Below are positions 34,557-43,124 of a DNA stretch of 64,000 nucleotides, in pieces. The notes beneath the pieces are model-generated. The model was not told the DNA's origin and made no database searches. It saw nothing but the letters and a program-made list of their open reading frames with translations. The stretch's first letter is position 1. Every line of letters starts with the position of its first letter. The stretch comes from Lachnospiraceae bacterium (GTDB taxonomy: Bacteria; Bacillota; Clostridia; Lachnospirales; Lachnospiraceae), in assembly GCA_016294075.1 (NCBI GenBank), contig JAEDCQ010000007.1, positions 1-64,000 of the forward strand, written 5' to 3'. A program made the translations under genes and the position numbers.

Positions 34557-35840
34557 TTATAAATTTTTAAAATGAAACGACCTCTTACCGCTTGCATATT
34601 CACTAACGACATGTCCGTCACCATACAGTTTATATTTATATGTTACCAAGCCTTCCAAGCCTACCGGTCCTCTGGCATGAAGCTTACTTGTACTGATACC
34701 CACTTCAGCTCCAAATCCGTAACGGAATCCGTCCGCAAATCTTGTAGAGCAGTTTCTGTACACACCGGCAGAGTCTACCATTTCCATAAAAACATCCGCT
34801 GTCTCATCATTTTCCGTAATAATACAGTCTGTATGATGAGAGCCAAAGTAATTGATATGTTCTATCGCCGCTTTTTTGTCTTCCACTATTTTTACAGATA
34901 CGATTAGGTCCAGATATTCCGTATGGAATTCATTCTCTTCCATAACCTCACATCCGATTGTATCTGCTGCTTCTTTCGTTCCTCTGATAAGAACATTATT
35001 TTCCTTAAGGCGCTCTTTTAATAAAGGAAGAAAAGCCGTTGCAATGTCACGATGCACTAAAATGGTCTCTACTGCATTACATGCCGCTGTATATTGTATT
35101 TTTGCATCTACAATAACAGAAAGCGCTTTTTGCATATCAGCATCTTTATCCACATATATATGACATACCCCGTCCGCATGTCCCATTACAGGAATCTTCG
35201 TGTGATTCATAATATACTGCACAAATTGATTAGAGCCTCGTGGAATCAGCAAATCCACCTCTCTGTCACAGGCAAGCAGCTCATCTATCTCATTATGAAG
35301 AGTTGCCTGATGCAGTGTATATTCCGGGAGTCCCGCCTGTATAACCGCCTTGTGGATAATTGAAAACAGGACCTTATTCGTATTAACCGTCTCTTTACCA
35401 CCTTTTAAAATTGCACAATTGCCGCTTTTAATGCATAAACAGGAGATTTGTACCAACGCATCCGGTCTTGCTTCAAAAATAATGCCTATTACTCCGATTG
35501 GACAGCTTACACGATACAGCGTAAGACCTTCATCCAATTCTCTGGAGAGGTCTTTTTTTCCAAGCGGGTCTTCAAGAGAAACCAATTGCTCAATCCCTTT
35601 ACAGACATCTGTAAGCTTTCCTTCATCAAATTTAAGACGCTTCATAACAGCTGGAGCAATATCTGCTTCCGCCGCAGCTTCCATGTCCTTATGATTTGCT
35701 GCAAAAACAGCTTCCTTTTCTCTTAATAACGCTTCCTTTACAAGTAACAGCGCATCATTTCTCTGCTTACAGGTAGTAACGGCAAGCTTTGGAGCCGCCA
35801 TTTTCATATGTTCCGCAACTTCTTTCATACTCAACTGCAT
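34557..35840 (-). CDS. proA: Glutamate-5-semialdehyde dehydrogenase (gamma-glutamyl phosphate reductase)
   Basis: Second step of proline synthesis (427 aa), NADPH-dependent. CPIGVIGIIFEARPD, GGKETVNTNK, and the catalytic-Cys segment YTAACNAVET (about 252-261) are typical of ProA in the aldehyde dehydrogenase superfamily. proB, normally adjacent, is not in the window, so glutamate 5-kinase must be elsewhere. The ribosome binding site AAAGGA is a little far from the ATG. Confidence 0.95.
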   Translation of the reverse strand: MQLSMKEVAEHMKMAAPKLAVTTCKQRNDALLLVKEALLREKEAVFAANHKDMEAAAEADIAPAVMKRLKFDEGKLTDVCKGIEQLVSLEDPLGKKDLSRELDEGLTLYRVSCPIGVIGIIFEARPDALVQISCLCIKSGNCAILKGGKETVNTNKVLFSIIHKAVIQAGLPEYTLHQATLHNEIDELLACDREVDLLIPRGSNQFVQYIMNHTKIPVMGHADGVCHIYVDKDADMQKALSVIVDAKIQYTAACNAVETILVHRDIATAFLPLLKERLKENNVLIRGTKEAADTIGCEVMEENEFHTEYLDLIVSVKIVEDKKAAIEHINYFGSHHTDCIITENDETADVFMEMVDSAGVYRNCSTRFADGFRYGFGAEVGISTSKLHARGPVGLEGLVTYKYKLYGDGHVVSEYASGKRSFHFKNL

Positions 35841-35908
35841 TTTTTATACTATCCTTTCCTGTCTTAATCCGGATTAAGCGTACACAGGGAATGCTTTTCT
35901 TTTCCCAT

Positions 35909-38284
35909 TTAAAACAGCATTCCGAACATCTGCATGGCAAATGCAATGACTCTTGCCATTACAAATGCTGCTATCCATGCTATCATACACTGTCCTATTA
36001 TAACACCAATTGCCCATTTTGTGCCAAGTTCTCGTTTAATAGATGCAATTGCTGCAACGCATGGGGTATAAAGCAAACAGAATACCAACAATGCTGCTGC
36101 ATTCACAGGAGATAAAACGGCTTCTAATGCAGCGGTAGAAGCAAACAATACATTCAACGTAGAAACTACACTCTCTTTTGCAATAAAACCGGTAATCAAG
36201 GCAACCGTAATTCTCCAGTCACCAAATCCAAGCGGTTTAAACACCGGCGCAATTACACCCGCAACTGCCGCCAATATACTTTCCTGCGAATCACTTACAA
36301 TACTTAAATGCAGATTAAAGTTCTGTAAAAACCAGATAAGAATTGTTGCAACAAAGATAATGGTAAATGCCCTCTGCAAAAAATCTTTTGCTTTATCCCA
36401 AAGCAGTCGTGCAACGTTTTTCATTCCCGGCATGCGGTAATTAGGAAGCTCCATAACAAACGGAACGGCCTCTCCCTTAAACATAGTATTTTTTGATATT
36501 AATGCTACAAGAATTCCTATTGCAATTCCCAAAAAATACAGCGCTACCATAACAATTGCACTATACTTCGGGAAAAATGCCTGTGTGAAAAATGCATAAA
36601 TCGGCAATTTTGCCGTACAGCTCATAAAAGGGGTAAGTATTATCGTCATTTTCCGGTCTCTTTCGGAAGAAAGAGTACGACTTGCCATAACTCCCGGTAC
36701 CGTACATCCGAATCCTACCAGCATAGGAACTATGCTTCGTCCCGAAAGACCGATTTTACGCAGCAGCTTATCCATTACAAAGGCTACCCTTGCCATATAT
36801 CCGGTATCCTCCAATAAAGACAAAAAGAAGAATAACGTCACGATGATAGGCAGGAAGCTAAGGACACTTCCTACGCCGGAAAAAACTCCTTCCATTATCA
36901 GCGAATGAACCGCAGGCGCGATGTTGCCTGCACTCAGCGCCACGTCGACTGCTTCAGTCAACCATTCAATCCCCATTTCAAGAATTGTCTGCAGCCATGC
37001 GCCTACTACATGAAAGGTTAAAAAGAATACAAGTGCCATGATTCCGATAAAAGCAGGAATAGCCGTAAATCTTCCCGTAAGAAAGCGGTCAATTTTTCGG
37101 CTTCTTTCATGTTCCTTGCTTTCCTTCGGTTTAATGACAGTTCTGTCACACAGCTTATGTATGAAAGCATAACGCATATCTGCAATGGCTGCAGCCCTGT
37201 CTATCCCACGTTCTTCCTCCATTTGTGCAATGATATGCTCTACCATTTCCTGTTCATTCTGCGTCAGATGAAGTGCTTCTAATACCCTTTCATCTCCCTC
37301 TACAAGCTTAGACGCGGCAAAACGTACCGGAATTCCGGCCACCTTAGCATGGTCTTCCACAAGATGCATAATGCCATGCAGGCATCGATGCACAGCTCCT
37401 CCGTTATCGTCTTTATCACAAAAATCTGTCCTTCCCGGTTTTTCCTGATACTGTGCAACATGCATTGCATGGCGAACCAATTCGTCCACACCTTCATTCT
37501 TTGCTGCCGATATCGGCACAACCGGAATGCCGAGCATCCCCTCCATCTCATTGATACGGACTGAACCACCGTTTCCGTGCATCTCATCCATCATATTAAG
37601 TGCCAGAACCATCGGTATATCCAGTTCCATAAGCTGCATGGTCAGATAAAGATTTCTCTCAATATTCGTTGCATCTACTATATTAATAATACCTGTCGGT
37701 TTTTCTCCGATAATAAACTCTCTTGATACAATCTCCTCATTTGAATAAGGTGACAGTGAGTATATTCCCGGCAGGTCCGTTATCATCGTATTTCCGTAAT
37801 CCTTTAACGGTCCGCTTTTTCTGTCAACCGTAACACCCGGAAAATTACCTACATGCTGATTGGACCCGGTAAGCTGGTTAAACAAAGTTGTCTTGCCACA
37901 ATTCTGATTTCCCGCCAAAGCAAATGTTAATACAGTTCCCTCCGGCAGGGGATTTTCCGTTGCTTTCTCATGGTATCGCCCGCCTTCACCAAGTCCCGGA
38001 TGATAAGCATGCATACTTTTTTCTTCATTTTGTGAAGATTTATTTACTTCTTCCGGCTTTTCAACTGGCTCTATCTCTATATTCTCCGCGTCAGCAAGAC
38101 GCAGCGTCAATTCATATCCATGAATCAAAAGCTCCATCGGATCTCCCATCGGCGCGTATTTTACAAGCTCAACCACTGCCCCCGGTATCATCCCCATATC
38201 CAGAAAATGCTGCCTTAACGCTCCCTGTCCGCCTACTTTACGGATAACAGCACTACTGCCGATTTCCAATTCTTTTAGTGTCAT
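35909..38284 (-). CDS. feoB: Ferrous iron transporter FeoB with fused FeoA domain
   Basis: A 791-aa FeoA-FeoB fusion. The SH3-like FeoA domain covers about 1-75; a polar linker follows, then the G-protein domain with GNQNCGKTT (125-133), DLPGIYSL and NMMDE, and then a polytopic membrane part with about eight helices including GCTVPGVMASR and CTAKLPIYAFF. It imports Fe(II) under anaerobic conditions. Its promoter spacer holds a DtxR-family-like operator, implying repression when iron is replete. It diverges from the Cu/Zn SOD gene. The last residues lack the usual C-terminal cysteine cluster. Confidence 0.95.
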   Translation of the reverse strand: MTLKELEIGSSAVIRKVGGQGALRQHFLDMGMIPGAVVELVKYAPMGDPMELLIHGYELTLRLADAENIEIEPVEKPEEVNKSSQNEEKSMHAYHPGLGEGGRYHEKATENPLPEGTVLTFALAGNQNCGKTTLFNQLTGSNQHVGNFPGVTVDRKSGPLKDYGNTMITDLPGIYSLSPYSNEEIVSREFIIGEKPTGIINIVDATNIERNLYLTMQLMELDIPMVLALNMMDEMHGNGGSVRINEMEGMLGIPVVPISAAKNEGVDELVRHAMHVAQYQEKPGRTDFCDKDDNGGAVHRCLHGIMHLVEDHAKVAGIPVRFAASKLVEGDERVLEALHLTQNEQEMVEHIIAQMEEERGIDRAAAIADMRYAFIHKLCDRTVIKPKESKEHERSRKIDRFLTGRFTAIPAFIGIMALVFFLTFHVVGAWLQTILEMGIEWLTEAVDVALSAGNIAPAVHSLIMEGVFSGVGSVLSFLPIIVTLFFFLSLLEDTGYMARVAFVMDKLLRKIGLSGRSIVPMLVGFGCTVPGVMASRTLSSERDRKMTIILTPFMSCTAKLPIYAFFTQAFFPKYSAIVMVALYFLGIAIGILVALISKNTMFKGEAVPFVMELPNYRMPGMKNVARLLWDKAKDFLQRAFTIIFVATILIWFLQNFNLHLSIVSDSQESILAAVAGVIAPVFKPLGFGDWRITVALITGFIAKESVVSTLNVLFASTAALEAVLSPVNAAALLVFCLLYTPCVAAIASIKRELGTKWAIGVIIGQCMIAWIAAFVMARVIAFAMQMFGMLF

Positions 38285-38358
38285 ATATATCCTTCTTTCA
38301 TTTGTTAGAATTTTATGCTGATTTAACCATAAATATATTTCTATTTTTCCAATACTAC

Positions 38359-38387
38359 ATTATAGTTAGGTGTATCTAACTTGTCAA
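38359..38387 (-). promoter_or_regulatory. Consensus promoter of feoAB
   Basis: TTGACA (38382-38387), a 17-nt spacer and TATAAT (38359-38364) on the minus strand. Both hexamers are perfect and the spacer is almost entirely the palindrome at 38365-38380. Confidence 0.88.
38365..38380. promoter_or_regulatory. DtxR-family-like operator in the feoAB promoter
   Basis: GTTAGGTGTATCTAAC, a 16-bp palindrome with GTTAG/CTAAC arms, resembles iron- or manganese-dependent DtxR/IdeR/MntR boxes. It fills the spacer between the feoAB -35 and -10 boxes, so repressor and polymerase should exclude one another. Which regulator binds cannot be read from the site. Confidence 0.7.
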
Positions 38388-38437
38388 GCCGTCACAATAA
38401 AGAATCTCTTGAATATACTATGAAAAAGGAGTTTTTT

Positions 38438-38980
38438 ATGAATAACCCAACTCCCCAAAATATTTTCACGTCCATTCTTTATAAAAACACGCCTGCTGCA
38501 ATTGCACAAATCCATGGGAATAAAGACAATCCAAATCTGTTGGGTTTTGTTTCTTTTTACAATACCCCATTCGGAGGAATATTGATAAACGCTGAAGTCT
38601 ACGGGCTTCCGGATTATTTTAGAAGTGAAATGCCGGCCGGAGAAACGGTTATCAAACGTGCATCTACTATGCCTCCTCTGTCTAACAGCAATTTTTACGG
38701 CATGCATATCCATGAATTCGGCGATTGTACGCCACCTTTTTCGCAAACAGGCAGCCACTACAATCCCACAAATACGGCTCACCCTGAGCATGCGGGGGAT
38801 ATGCCTCCGCTCCTTAGCAATAACGGCTATGCATGGATGTGTTTTTATACCGGGCGTCTGCGTATGGAAGATATCATCGGTAAATCCGTCGTTATTCACG
38901 GAATGCGTGATGACTTTACAACCCAGCCCGCCGGTGATTCCGGTGAAAAAATCGGCTGTGGTGTAATACAGTCAGTCTGA
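38438..38980 (+). CDS. sodC: Cytosolic Cu/Zn superoxide dismutase-like protein
   Basis: A 180-aa Cu/Zn SOD-fold protein. Copper ligands are H90 and H92 (MHIHEFGDC), H107 (GSHYNP) and H154 (VVIHGMRDDF); zinc ligands H107, H115 or H118 and D121 (HAGDMP). C97 and C174 could form the family disulfide. Unlike most bacterial SodC it has no signal peptide, so it is predicted to act in the cytosol. AAAAAGGAG precedes the ATG at 38438, 19 codons inside the longest frame. It diverges from feoAB across the metal operator, linking superoxide defence with iron control. Confidence 0.87.
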   Translation: MNNPTPQNIFTSILYKNTPAAIAQIHGNKDNPNLLGFVSFYNTPFGGILINAEVYGLPDYFRSEMPAGETVIKRASTMPPLSNSNFYGMHIHEFGDCTPPFSQTGSHYNPTNTAHPEHAGDMPPLLSNNGYAWMCFYTGRLRMEDIIGKSVVIHGMRDDFTTQPAGDSGEKIGCGVIQSV

Positions 38981-38991
38981 TATTGCAAACA

Positions 38992-39020
38992 ACGGATGGC
39001 ACGCTTCGCGAGCCATCCGT
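38992..39020. terminator. Hairpin between sodC and the MATE gene
   Basis: A perfect 9-bp stem (38992-39000 and 39012-39020) lies between convergent genes. No long T-run follows on the plus strand; the minus strand has TTGTTTG. Weak terminator or transcription barrier. Confidence 0.6.
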
Positions 39021-39025
39021 AATTA

Positions 39026-40423
39026 TCAATTACCTGTTAAACTTTCCAGTTTATAAATTTCTGTTGAAACAAATACAAATCCAACTATAGCAGCAACGAC
39101 ATCGGAAATAACTGCTGCCCAAAGCATTGTTACAATACTCCTTGATATCGTTGCAATAATAATCGATGCAGGTACAAAAACTATCACATCTCTAAGCAGT
39201 GCCAGAATTGTTGATTTTACACTGTTGCCCATTGATTGGAGAATAATGGATGCCGATTTAATATAGCAGGTTAAGATGATTCCTCCCAGGAAAATTCTGA
39301 TACATAGTCTTGCATATTCCATGTATTCTGCTGTGTTATGACTTCCAAAAAATGAAATCACGGTGTCGGGAAATATTTCAAAAAGCAGAAATGAAACTGT
39401 ACCTACCAGTAGTACCAGTTTTGTAATCCTCTGAATTGTTTCCTTTACTCTTCCTATATTCCCTGCGCCCATGTTGAATCCTATTATCGGTTGGCCACCA
39501 AGGCTTATTCCAATTACAATCGATACTACAATTCCAAAGACCTTCATAACAATACCAACAACGGCTAATGGAATTACTACCCCAAATGCTTCGCCGGTAC
39601 TTGCCATAGTTTCATAACCATACTTTGTCAGCAGATTATTATTTACTGCTATAATGACAACAATAGAAAGCTGCACAATCAATGATGCCATCCCTACCGA
39701 TATAATTCTATGCAGTGTATGACCCTCAACAGCAATCGCCTCTCTGTTCACATGAAAGTTTTTCGATTTTGTCAAATAGTATCCACTCATTGCAAAAGTC
39801 AACACCTGTCCCATAACTGTTGCAATAGCTGCTCCCTTTACTCCCATATTTAATCCAAAGATGAATACGGGATCCAATATAAGATTTGTAACAGCTCCGG
39901 CCAGTGTACATGCCATAGCAAACCTTGGTGAGCCATCAGCTCTTATAGAACCGTTTAATCCTTGCCCAATCATATAAAAAGGAATTCCGGCACAAATAAT
40001 AAGGAAGTAGTCTGTAGCATAACCATAGCACTCCGCTTCATCCGGATTTCCACCAAATAATCCCAAAATTTGTGTGCTAAATATAAATCCAATGGCACAT
40101 AGTACAATAGCTGTGATAATCAATATCATCAGACCATTACCGACATTTTTATCAGCCTGTTTTTTGTCTCCCATTCCGAGTGCAATACTAAATCCCGCTG
40201 CAGCTCCATCACCTATCAAAAGTGCGATTCCCAACGCAAACACTGTAAAAGGGTATACAATGTTGGTAGCAGCATTACCATATGCCCCCGCACTGCTCCA
40301 GCCAATAAATATCTGGTCCACGATATTATACAAAGCTGCTACAACCATACTTATTACGCAGGGAATGGAAAATCTTTTAATAAGACTTCCTATATTTCCA
40401 CTTCCTAAATCTATTTCTTCCAT
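39026..40423 (-). CDS. MATE-family efflux transporter
   Basis: A 465-aa multidrug/toxin exporter with about twelve membrane segments in two homologous halves. The N-terminus GNIGSLIKRFSIPCVISMVV, VDQIFIGW and the repeat region around GLNGSIRADGSPRFA are typical of clostridial MATE pumps. Driven by Na+ or H+. It starts 4 nt after the CarD-family gene, so the two are probably cotranscribed. GGAG precedes its ATG, inside the end of the CarD gene. Confidence 0.92.
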   Translation of the reverse strand: MEEIDLGSGNIGSLIKRFSIPCVISMVVAALYNIVDQIFIGWSSAGAYGNAATNIVYPFTVFALGIALLIGDGAAAGFSIALGMGDKKQADKNVGNGLMILIITAIVLCAIGFIFSTQILGLFGGNPDEAECYGYATDYFLIICAGIPFYMIGQGLNGSIRADGSPRFAMACTLAGAVTNLILDPVFIFGLNMGVKGAAIATVMGQVLTFAMSGYYLTKSKNFHVNREAIAVEGHTLHRIISVGMASLIVQLSIVVIIAVNNNLLTKYGYETMASTGEAFGVVIPLAVVGIVMKVFGIVVSIVIGISLGGQPIIGFNMGAGNIGRVKETIQRITKLVLLVGTVSFLLFEIFPDTVISFFGSHNTAEYMEYARLCIRIFLGGIILTCYIKSASIILQSMGNSVKSTILALLRDVIVFVPASIIIATISRSIVTMLWAAVISDVVAAIVGFVFVSTEIYKLESLTGN

Positions 40424-40427
40424 CTGT

Positions 40428-40943
40428 TCAACACTCCATTTCTTTCTTTATTTCCACTTCTTTTAATATATAATCCAAAACCTGTTCCTTTGGTATATCA
40501 AGAGCAATTCCAAGTTCTGTATACAGCGACTCTTCTGCCATATGCATATACTTTTCATCAGTTGAGGTTATCTTTTTACCATCTGAAAGTCTAATCTGCT
40601 TTCTGGAATAGATGCATTTAATCAGTCGAATCCACTCAATACAGTCGTAACAACGAATACATTTTTTATACATTTCTTCCAACAATTTTTCATTAGATAC
40701 ATGTATTGGCTCTATACTTGAAATTTTTGCAATCAGTTCCTCTGCTTCTGCTTTTGTAATGACTCTTCTCATTTTAGAATTACCTATATCAACCGGAACA
40801 TATATCTTTCCACCATTGTTCTTCGGATACAGAACATAATACTCTCTATCCTTTGGAACATTATCCAAATCCATAGTTGTTATTTCCCCAACCCTGCAGA
40901 CACCGTTTGTTCCATAAACAACATATTCTCCTTCGCAAAACAT
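40428..40943 (-). CDS. CarD-family transcriptional regulator
   Basis: A 171-aa protein with an N-terminal RNA-polymerase-interacting domain (FCEGEYVVYGTNGVCRVGEI, then the segment around YYVLYPKNNGGKIYVPV) and a helical C-terminal DNA-binding part. CarD proteins bind the polymerase beta subunit and stabilise open promoter complexes. Here it lies in the accessory stretch, 4 nt before a MATE pump, so it may act locally or be one of several paralogues. GAGGAGG stands before the ATG at 40943; 18 codons of the longest frame were trimmed. Confidence 0.85.
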   Translation of the reverse strand: MFCEGEYVVYGTNGVCRVGEITTMDLDNVPKDREYYVLYPKNNGGKIYVPVDIGNSKMRRVITKAEAEELIAKISSIEPIHVSNEKLLEEMYKKCIRCYDCIEWIRLIKCIYSRKQIRLSDGKKITSTDEKYMHMAEESLYTELGIALDIPKEQVLDYILKEVEIKKEMEC

Positions 40944-40972
40944 TTTCGTCCTCCTCTCCAATAACAAAAACA

Positions 40973-41008
40973 AGTAGCTGCAACTGGATTTACGCAATTG
41001 CTGCTACT
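40973..41008 (-). terminator. Terminator after the flavoprotein gene
   Basis: A 14-bp stem with one mismatch and one G-T pair (40973-40986 and 40995-41008), 8-nt loop, followed by TTGTTTTTG on the minus strand. It separates the flavoprotein transcript from the CarD-MATE pair. Confidence 0.7.
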
Positions 41009-41087
41009 CGTTCTAGGTTATTATATCAATTTTTTCTGATTGATTTCAAAGGACATTTTTAACAAATTATGAGAGAAATTCTCTTTT

Positions 41088-41783
41088 TTATCTCCACGGT
41101 TTAACCCCATTAAGCCATCCCCGGCTTTCCCAATATTCTTTCTCAAATGATGATGCTCCCCAGTCCGCCTTCTGCATTCCTCCGTAAAACCCAAATAGAA
41201 TACGTGTTTTGAGCCCAACTCTTACTATGTTTTCCTTGGATAATTTTGAAGCCAGCCGCTTCATATCTTTTTCAATTTTGTTTTTCTTCTTATCGGGTAC
41301 CATATTCCAGTTCGTTGCATTCACACTAATCCCATATCGGATTACTTCCGGAACTCCCCAATTGAAAAGATTATCTGCTAACAGCTTATTTGCTTTACCG
41401 GCACCTGCACCTGCTGTGGTTGAAATCACAACTGCACGTTTTTTAAACATTTCTTCATGTGGCTTATGTGATAGCCAGTTTGTAAAAAACAAATCAAGAA
41501 ATGCTTTCATTGGCGCGCTTGGCATCATACAGTAATTAGGTGTTGTTAAAATAAGAAGGTCGGCTGCTTTTATTGCGTCATCAATTGGTTTCTTATCCTC
41601 CCAAAACGGGCACTTTTCTCTACTTTCAAGACAACTGTAGCACCCTATGCAAAAATGATTTAAATCTCCCGGTAGAAAGAATTCTTTCACTTCTTTTTCA
41701 CAGGTAAGGTCTTTCAATAATATATTGGTCACGTTCCATGTGCTGCCTTTATGATTTTGTCCGTGAATAACAACAATTTTCAT
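41088..41783 (-). CDS. Flavodoxin-family NAD(P)H-dependent oxidoreductase
   Basis: A 231-aa FMN-binding reductase of the iron-sulfur-flavoprotein-like/MdaB group. IVVIHGQNHKGSTWNVTNIL is the FMN phosphate-binding segment, and the CIGCYSCLESREKC stretch near 46-59 holds four cysteines as in Isf-type proteins, although spacing is not a clear [4Fe-4S] motif. TTPNYCMMPSAPMKAFLDL follows. The substrate is unknown; GGAGAAAGAA precedes the ATG. It could detoxify quinones or oxygen species, but no experiment-like evidence is visible. Confidence 0.85.
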   Translation of the reverse strand: MKIVVIHGQNHKGSTWNVTNILLKDLTCEKEVKEFFLPGDLNHFCIGCYSCLESREKCPFWEDKKPIDDAIKAADLLILTTPNYCMMPSAPMKAFLDLFFTNWLSHKPHEEMFKKRAVVISTTAGAGAGKANKLLADNLFNWGVPEVIRYGISVNATNWNMVPDKKKNKIEKDMKRLASKLSKENIVRVGLKTRILFGFYGGMQKADWGASSFEKEYWESRGWLNGVKPWR

Positions 41784-41841
41784 ATTTTCTTTCTCCTGTT
41801 ATCTAAAACCATACTAACTAAGGGTATATAATTTTTCTGCT

Positions 41842-42375
41842 TTACTTGAAAATACATTTTACAAAGTTGTACAGACCATGTTTCCAAACCTCAAAATCAT
41901 GTCCACCGGCAGTTATATAAAATGTATTTTCCACTTCGTTCTCATCCAATGTTTTATGATATATCTCGGGCCAGGTACTAACAATATTATCACTTGAGCC
42001 TGCAACTATCATTACAAAGTTATCACTTCCTTCAGGAAGCACAAATGTTTCTTTTGTAAATAATCCATCTTCCGACACGCCGAAATTACTGTATGCAAAA
42101 ATCCCCGGGGCCGGACAAAATGCGCCGATATAGCCAAAAGTTTCCGGCATACTGAATCCTATATAAAGAGACTCACGGCCTCCCATGGACAAACCTGCTA
42201 TTGCCGTATTTTCTTTTCCTGTCAATATAGGGTAATTTACCTCTATGTAAGGCATCAGATCATCCCTTAAATCATTAATAAAGTTATCAAAAGCCTTGTA
42301 ATTTTCAAGTGTATAAATATCCTGCAGGTTCACTGCATCATAAGCTGTCTGATTTTTTCTTCTATCTTCATTTTC
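41842..42375 (-). pseudogene. 5'-truncated esterase (CE1/feruloyl-esterase-like)
   Basis: The C-terminal half of an alpha/beta-hydrolase of the CE1 (esterase D/feruloyl esterase) group. The nucleophile elbow IAGLSMGGRESLYIGFS and the catalytic His in GGHDFEVWKHGLYNFV are intact. Homology continues in frame upstream of the first ATG to a TGA at 42376 (ENEDRRKNQTAYDAVNLQDI), where signal peptide and first half of the domain are missing. About 160-178 codons remain of a protein normally longer than 280. Nonfunctional unless the start-lacking piece is expressed. Confidence 0.75.
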
Positions 42376-42432
42376 TCACTTCCTTCTACTATTGTTTCTT
42401 TTCTTAAGTGAGCGACCACATTTCGGACACAT
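42376..42432 (-). other. Possible fragment of a small zinc-ribbon protein
   Basis: An 18-codon reading frame, MCPKCGRSLKKRNNSRRK, ends at the TGA that closes the esterase remnant. Codons before the ATG read TLKFEIK and then a stop. The CPKCGRSL ending is common in small phage or mobile-element proteins. The stretch from 42390 to 42610 otherwise holds no gene I can support. Chance occurrence is possible. Confidence 0.25.
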
Positions 42433-42610
42433 CTTTATTTCAAACTTTAATGTATCTTATTCCTTTATAATTTCCCTTTTAGTATAGCATGGTGGCAAGG
42501 TTTTTAAAGGAATATTTTTTCATTTCTCTTATAATGACATCAATCTTTTCATGTGATTGGGACAATATGGAACGATTTGTATGGGAGAATAACGAATAAT
42601 AACACTCGAA

Positions 42611-42847
42611 TTAAGAGAGAATGTTTTTCCAATTTCGCTGGTTATAGCCAACTCTTAGAACAACAATGACTTGCATAATAAGTGGGAATTTGTAAGGGAA
42701 ATATTTTAACTGTGAAATAGAATTTCTTAGACCTTTGATAAAATTTCTTGATGTACCCGGTTCTAATAATGTGTAAGAGATATAATCGCCAATGTCTATA
42801 ATATCGTCCTTTGCCTGCCTCGTTAGGGTAACACGATAATTATTCAT
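42611..42847 (-). CDS. RelE/ParE-family toxin, internally deleted
   Basis: A 78-aa ParE-like protein. NNYRVTLTRQAKDDIIDIGD and the helical hairpin with FIKGLRNSISQLKYFPYKFP are typical, and the end, LRVGYNQRNWKNILS, is the family's last strand. The 25-30 residues that should separate FPLI from the last strand are missing, so a part of the central sheet is lost and the toxin is probably inactive. Its ATG overlaps the antitoxin stop codon by 8 nt. Start trimmed 14 codons from the longest frame. Confidence 0.7.
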   Translation of the reverse strand: MNNYRVTLTRQAKDDIIDIGDYISYTLLEPGTSRNFIKGLRNSISQLKYFPYKFPLIMQVIVVLRVGYNQRNWKNILS

Positions 42848-43103
42848 TGGCGTTATACCTTTCTTCCAATTCGTCGAAAGTCGTGTCAAAATCCATCAAC
42901 TTGTTGCCATACACATTCTGTAGTCCCTCATTGATAAACTTTCGAATTTCCATTCTTGCGACTTCCTCCCGAGAATAGTTAATAGTTGCATGCCCAATAA
43001 ATGTCATCCTTGCATATAAGTTACTCATTATGAGATACCTAATAAGGAAGATTGCAGCAAGTGCACCAATTGTAATTCCAATTTTTATGATCAACCTCTT
43101 CAT
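42840..43103 (-). CDS. Antitoxin of the ParE-like pair, with possible membrane helix
   Basis: An 87-aa frame. The C-terminal half (INYSREEVARMEIRKFINEG ... DFDTTFDELEERYNANE) matches short antitoxins paired with RelE/ParE toxins. The first 27 residues, however, are a strong hydrophobic segment (IIKIGITIGALAAIFLIRYL). Neither candidate start has a strong ribosome binding site: the first ATG has none, while an internal ATG at MSNLYA has TTAGGT 8-9 nt upstream. Either the antitoxin begins at the internal ATG or it is an unusual membrane-tethered form. Toxin translation is coupled by overlap. Confidence 0.65.
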   Translation of the reverse strand: MKRLIIKIGITIGALAAIFLIRYLIMSNLYARMTFIGHATINYSREEVARMEIRKFINEGLQNVYGNKLMDFDTTFDELEERYNANE

Positions 43104-43124
43104 ATGTTTTTTGTATTTGTTTTG

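Noticed and set aside
34557..35840. proA without proB as evidence of a broken proline pathway
   Set aside because: proB is often encoded elsewhere; its absence from this window says nothing about the genome.
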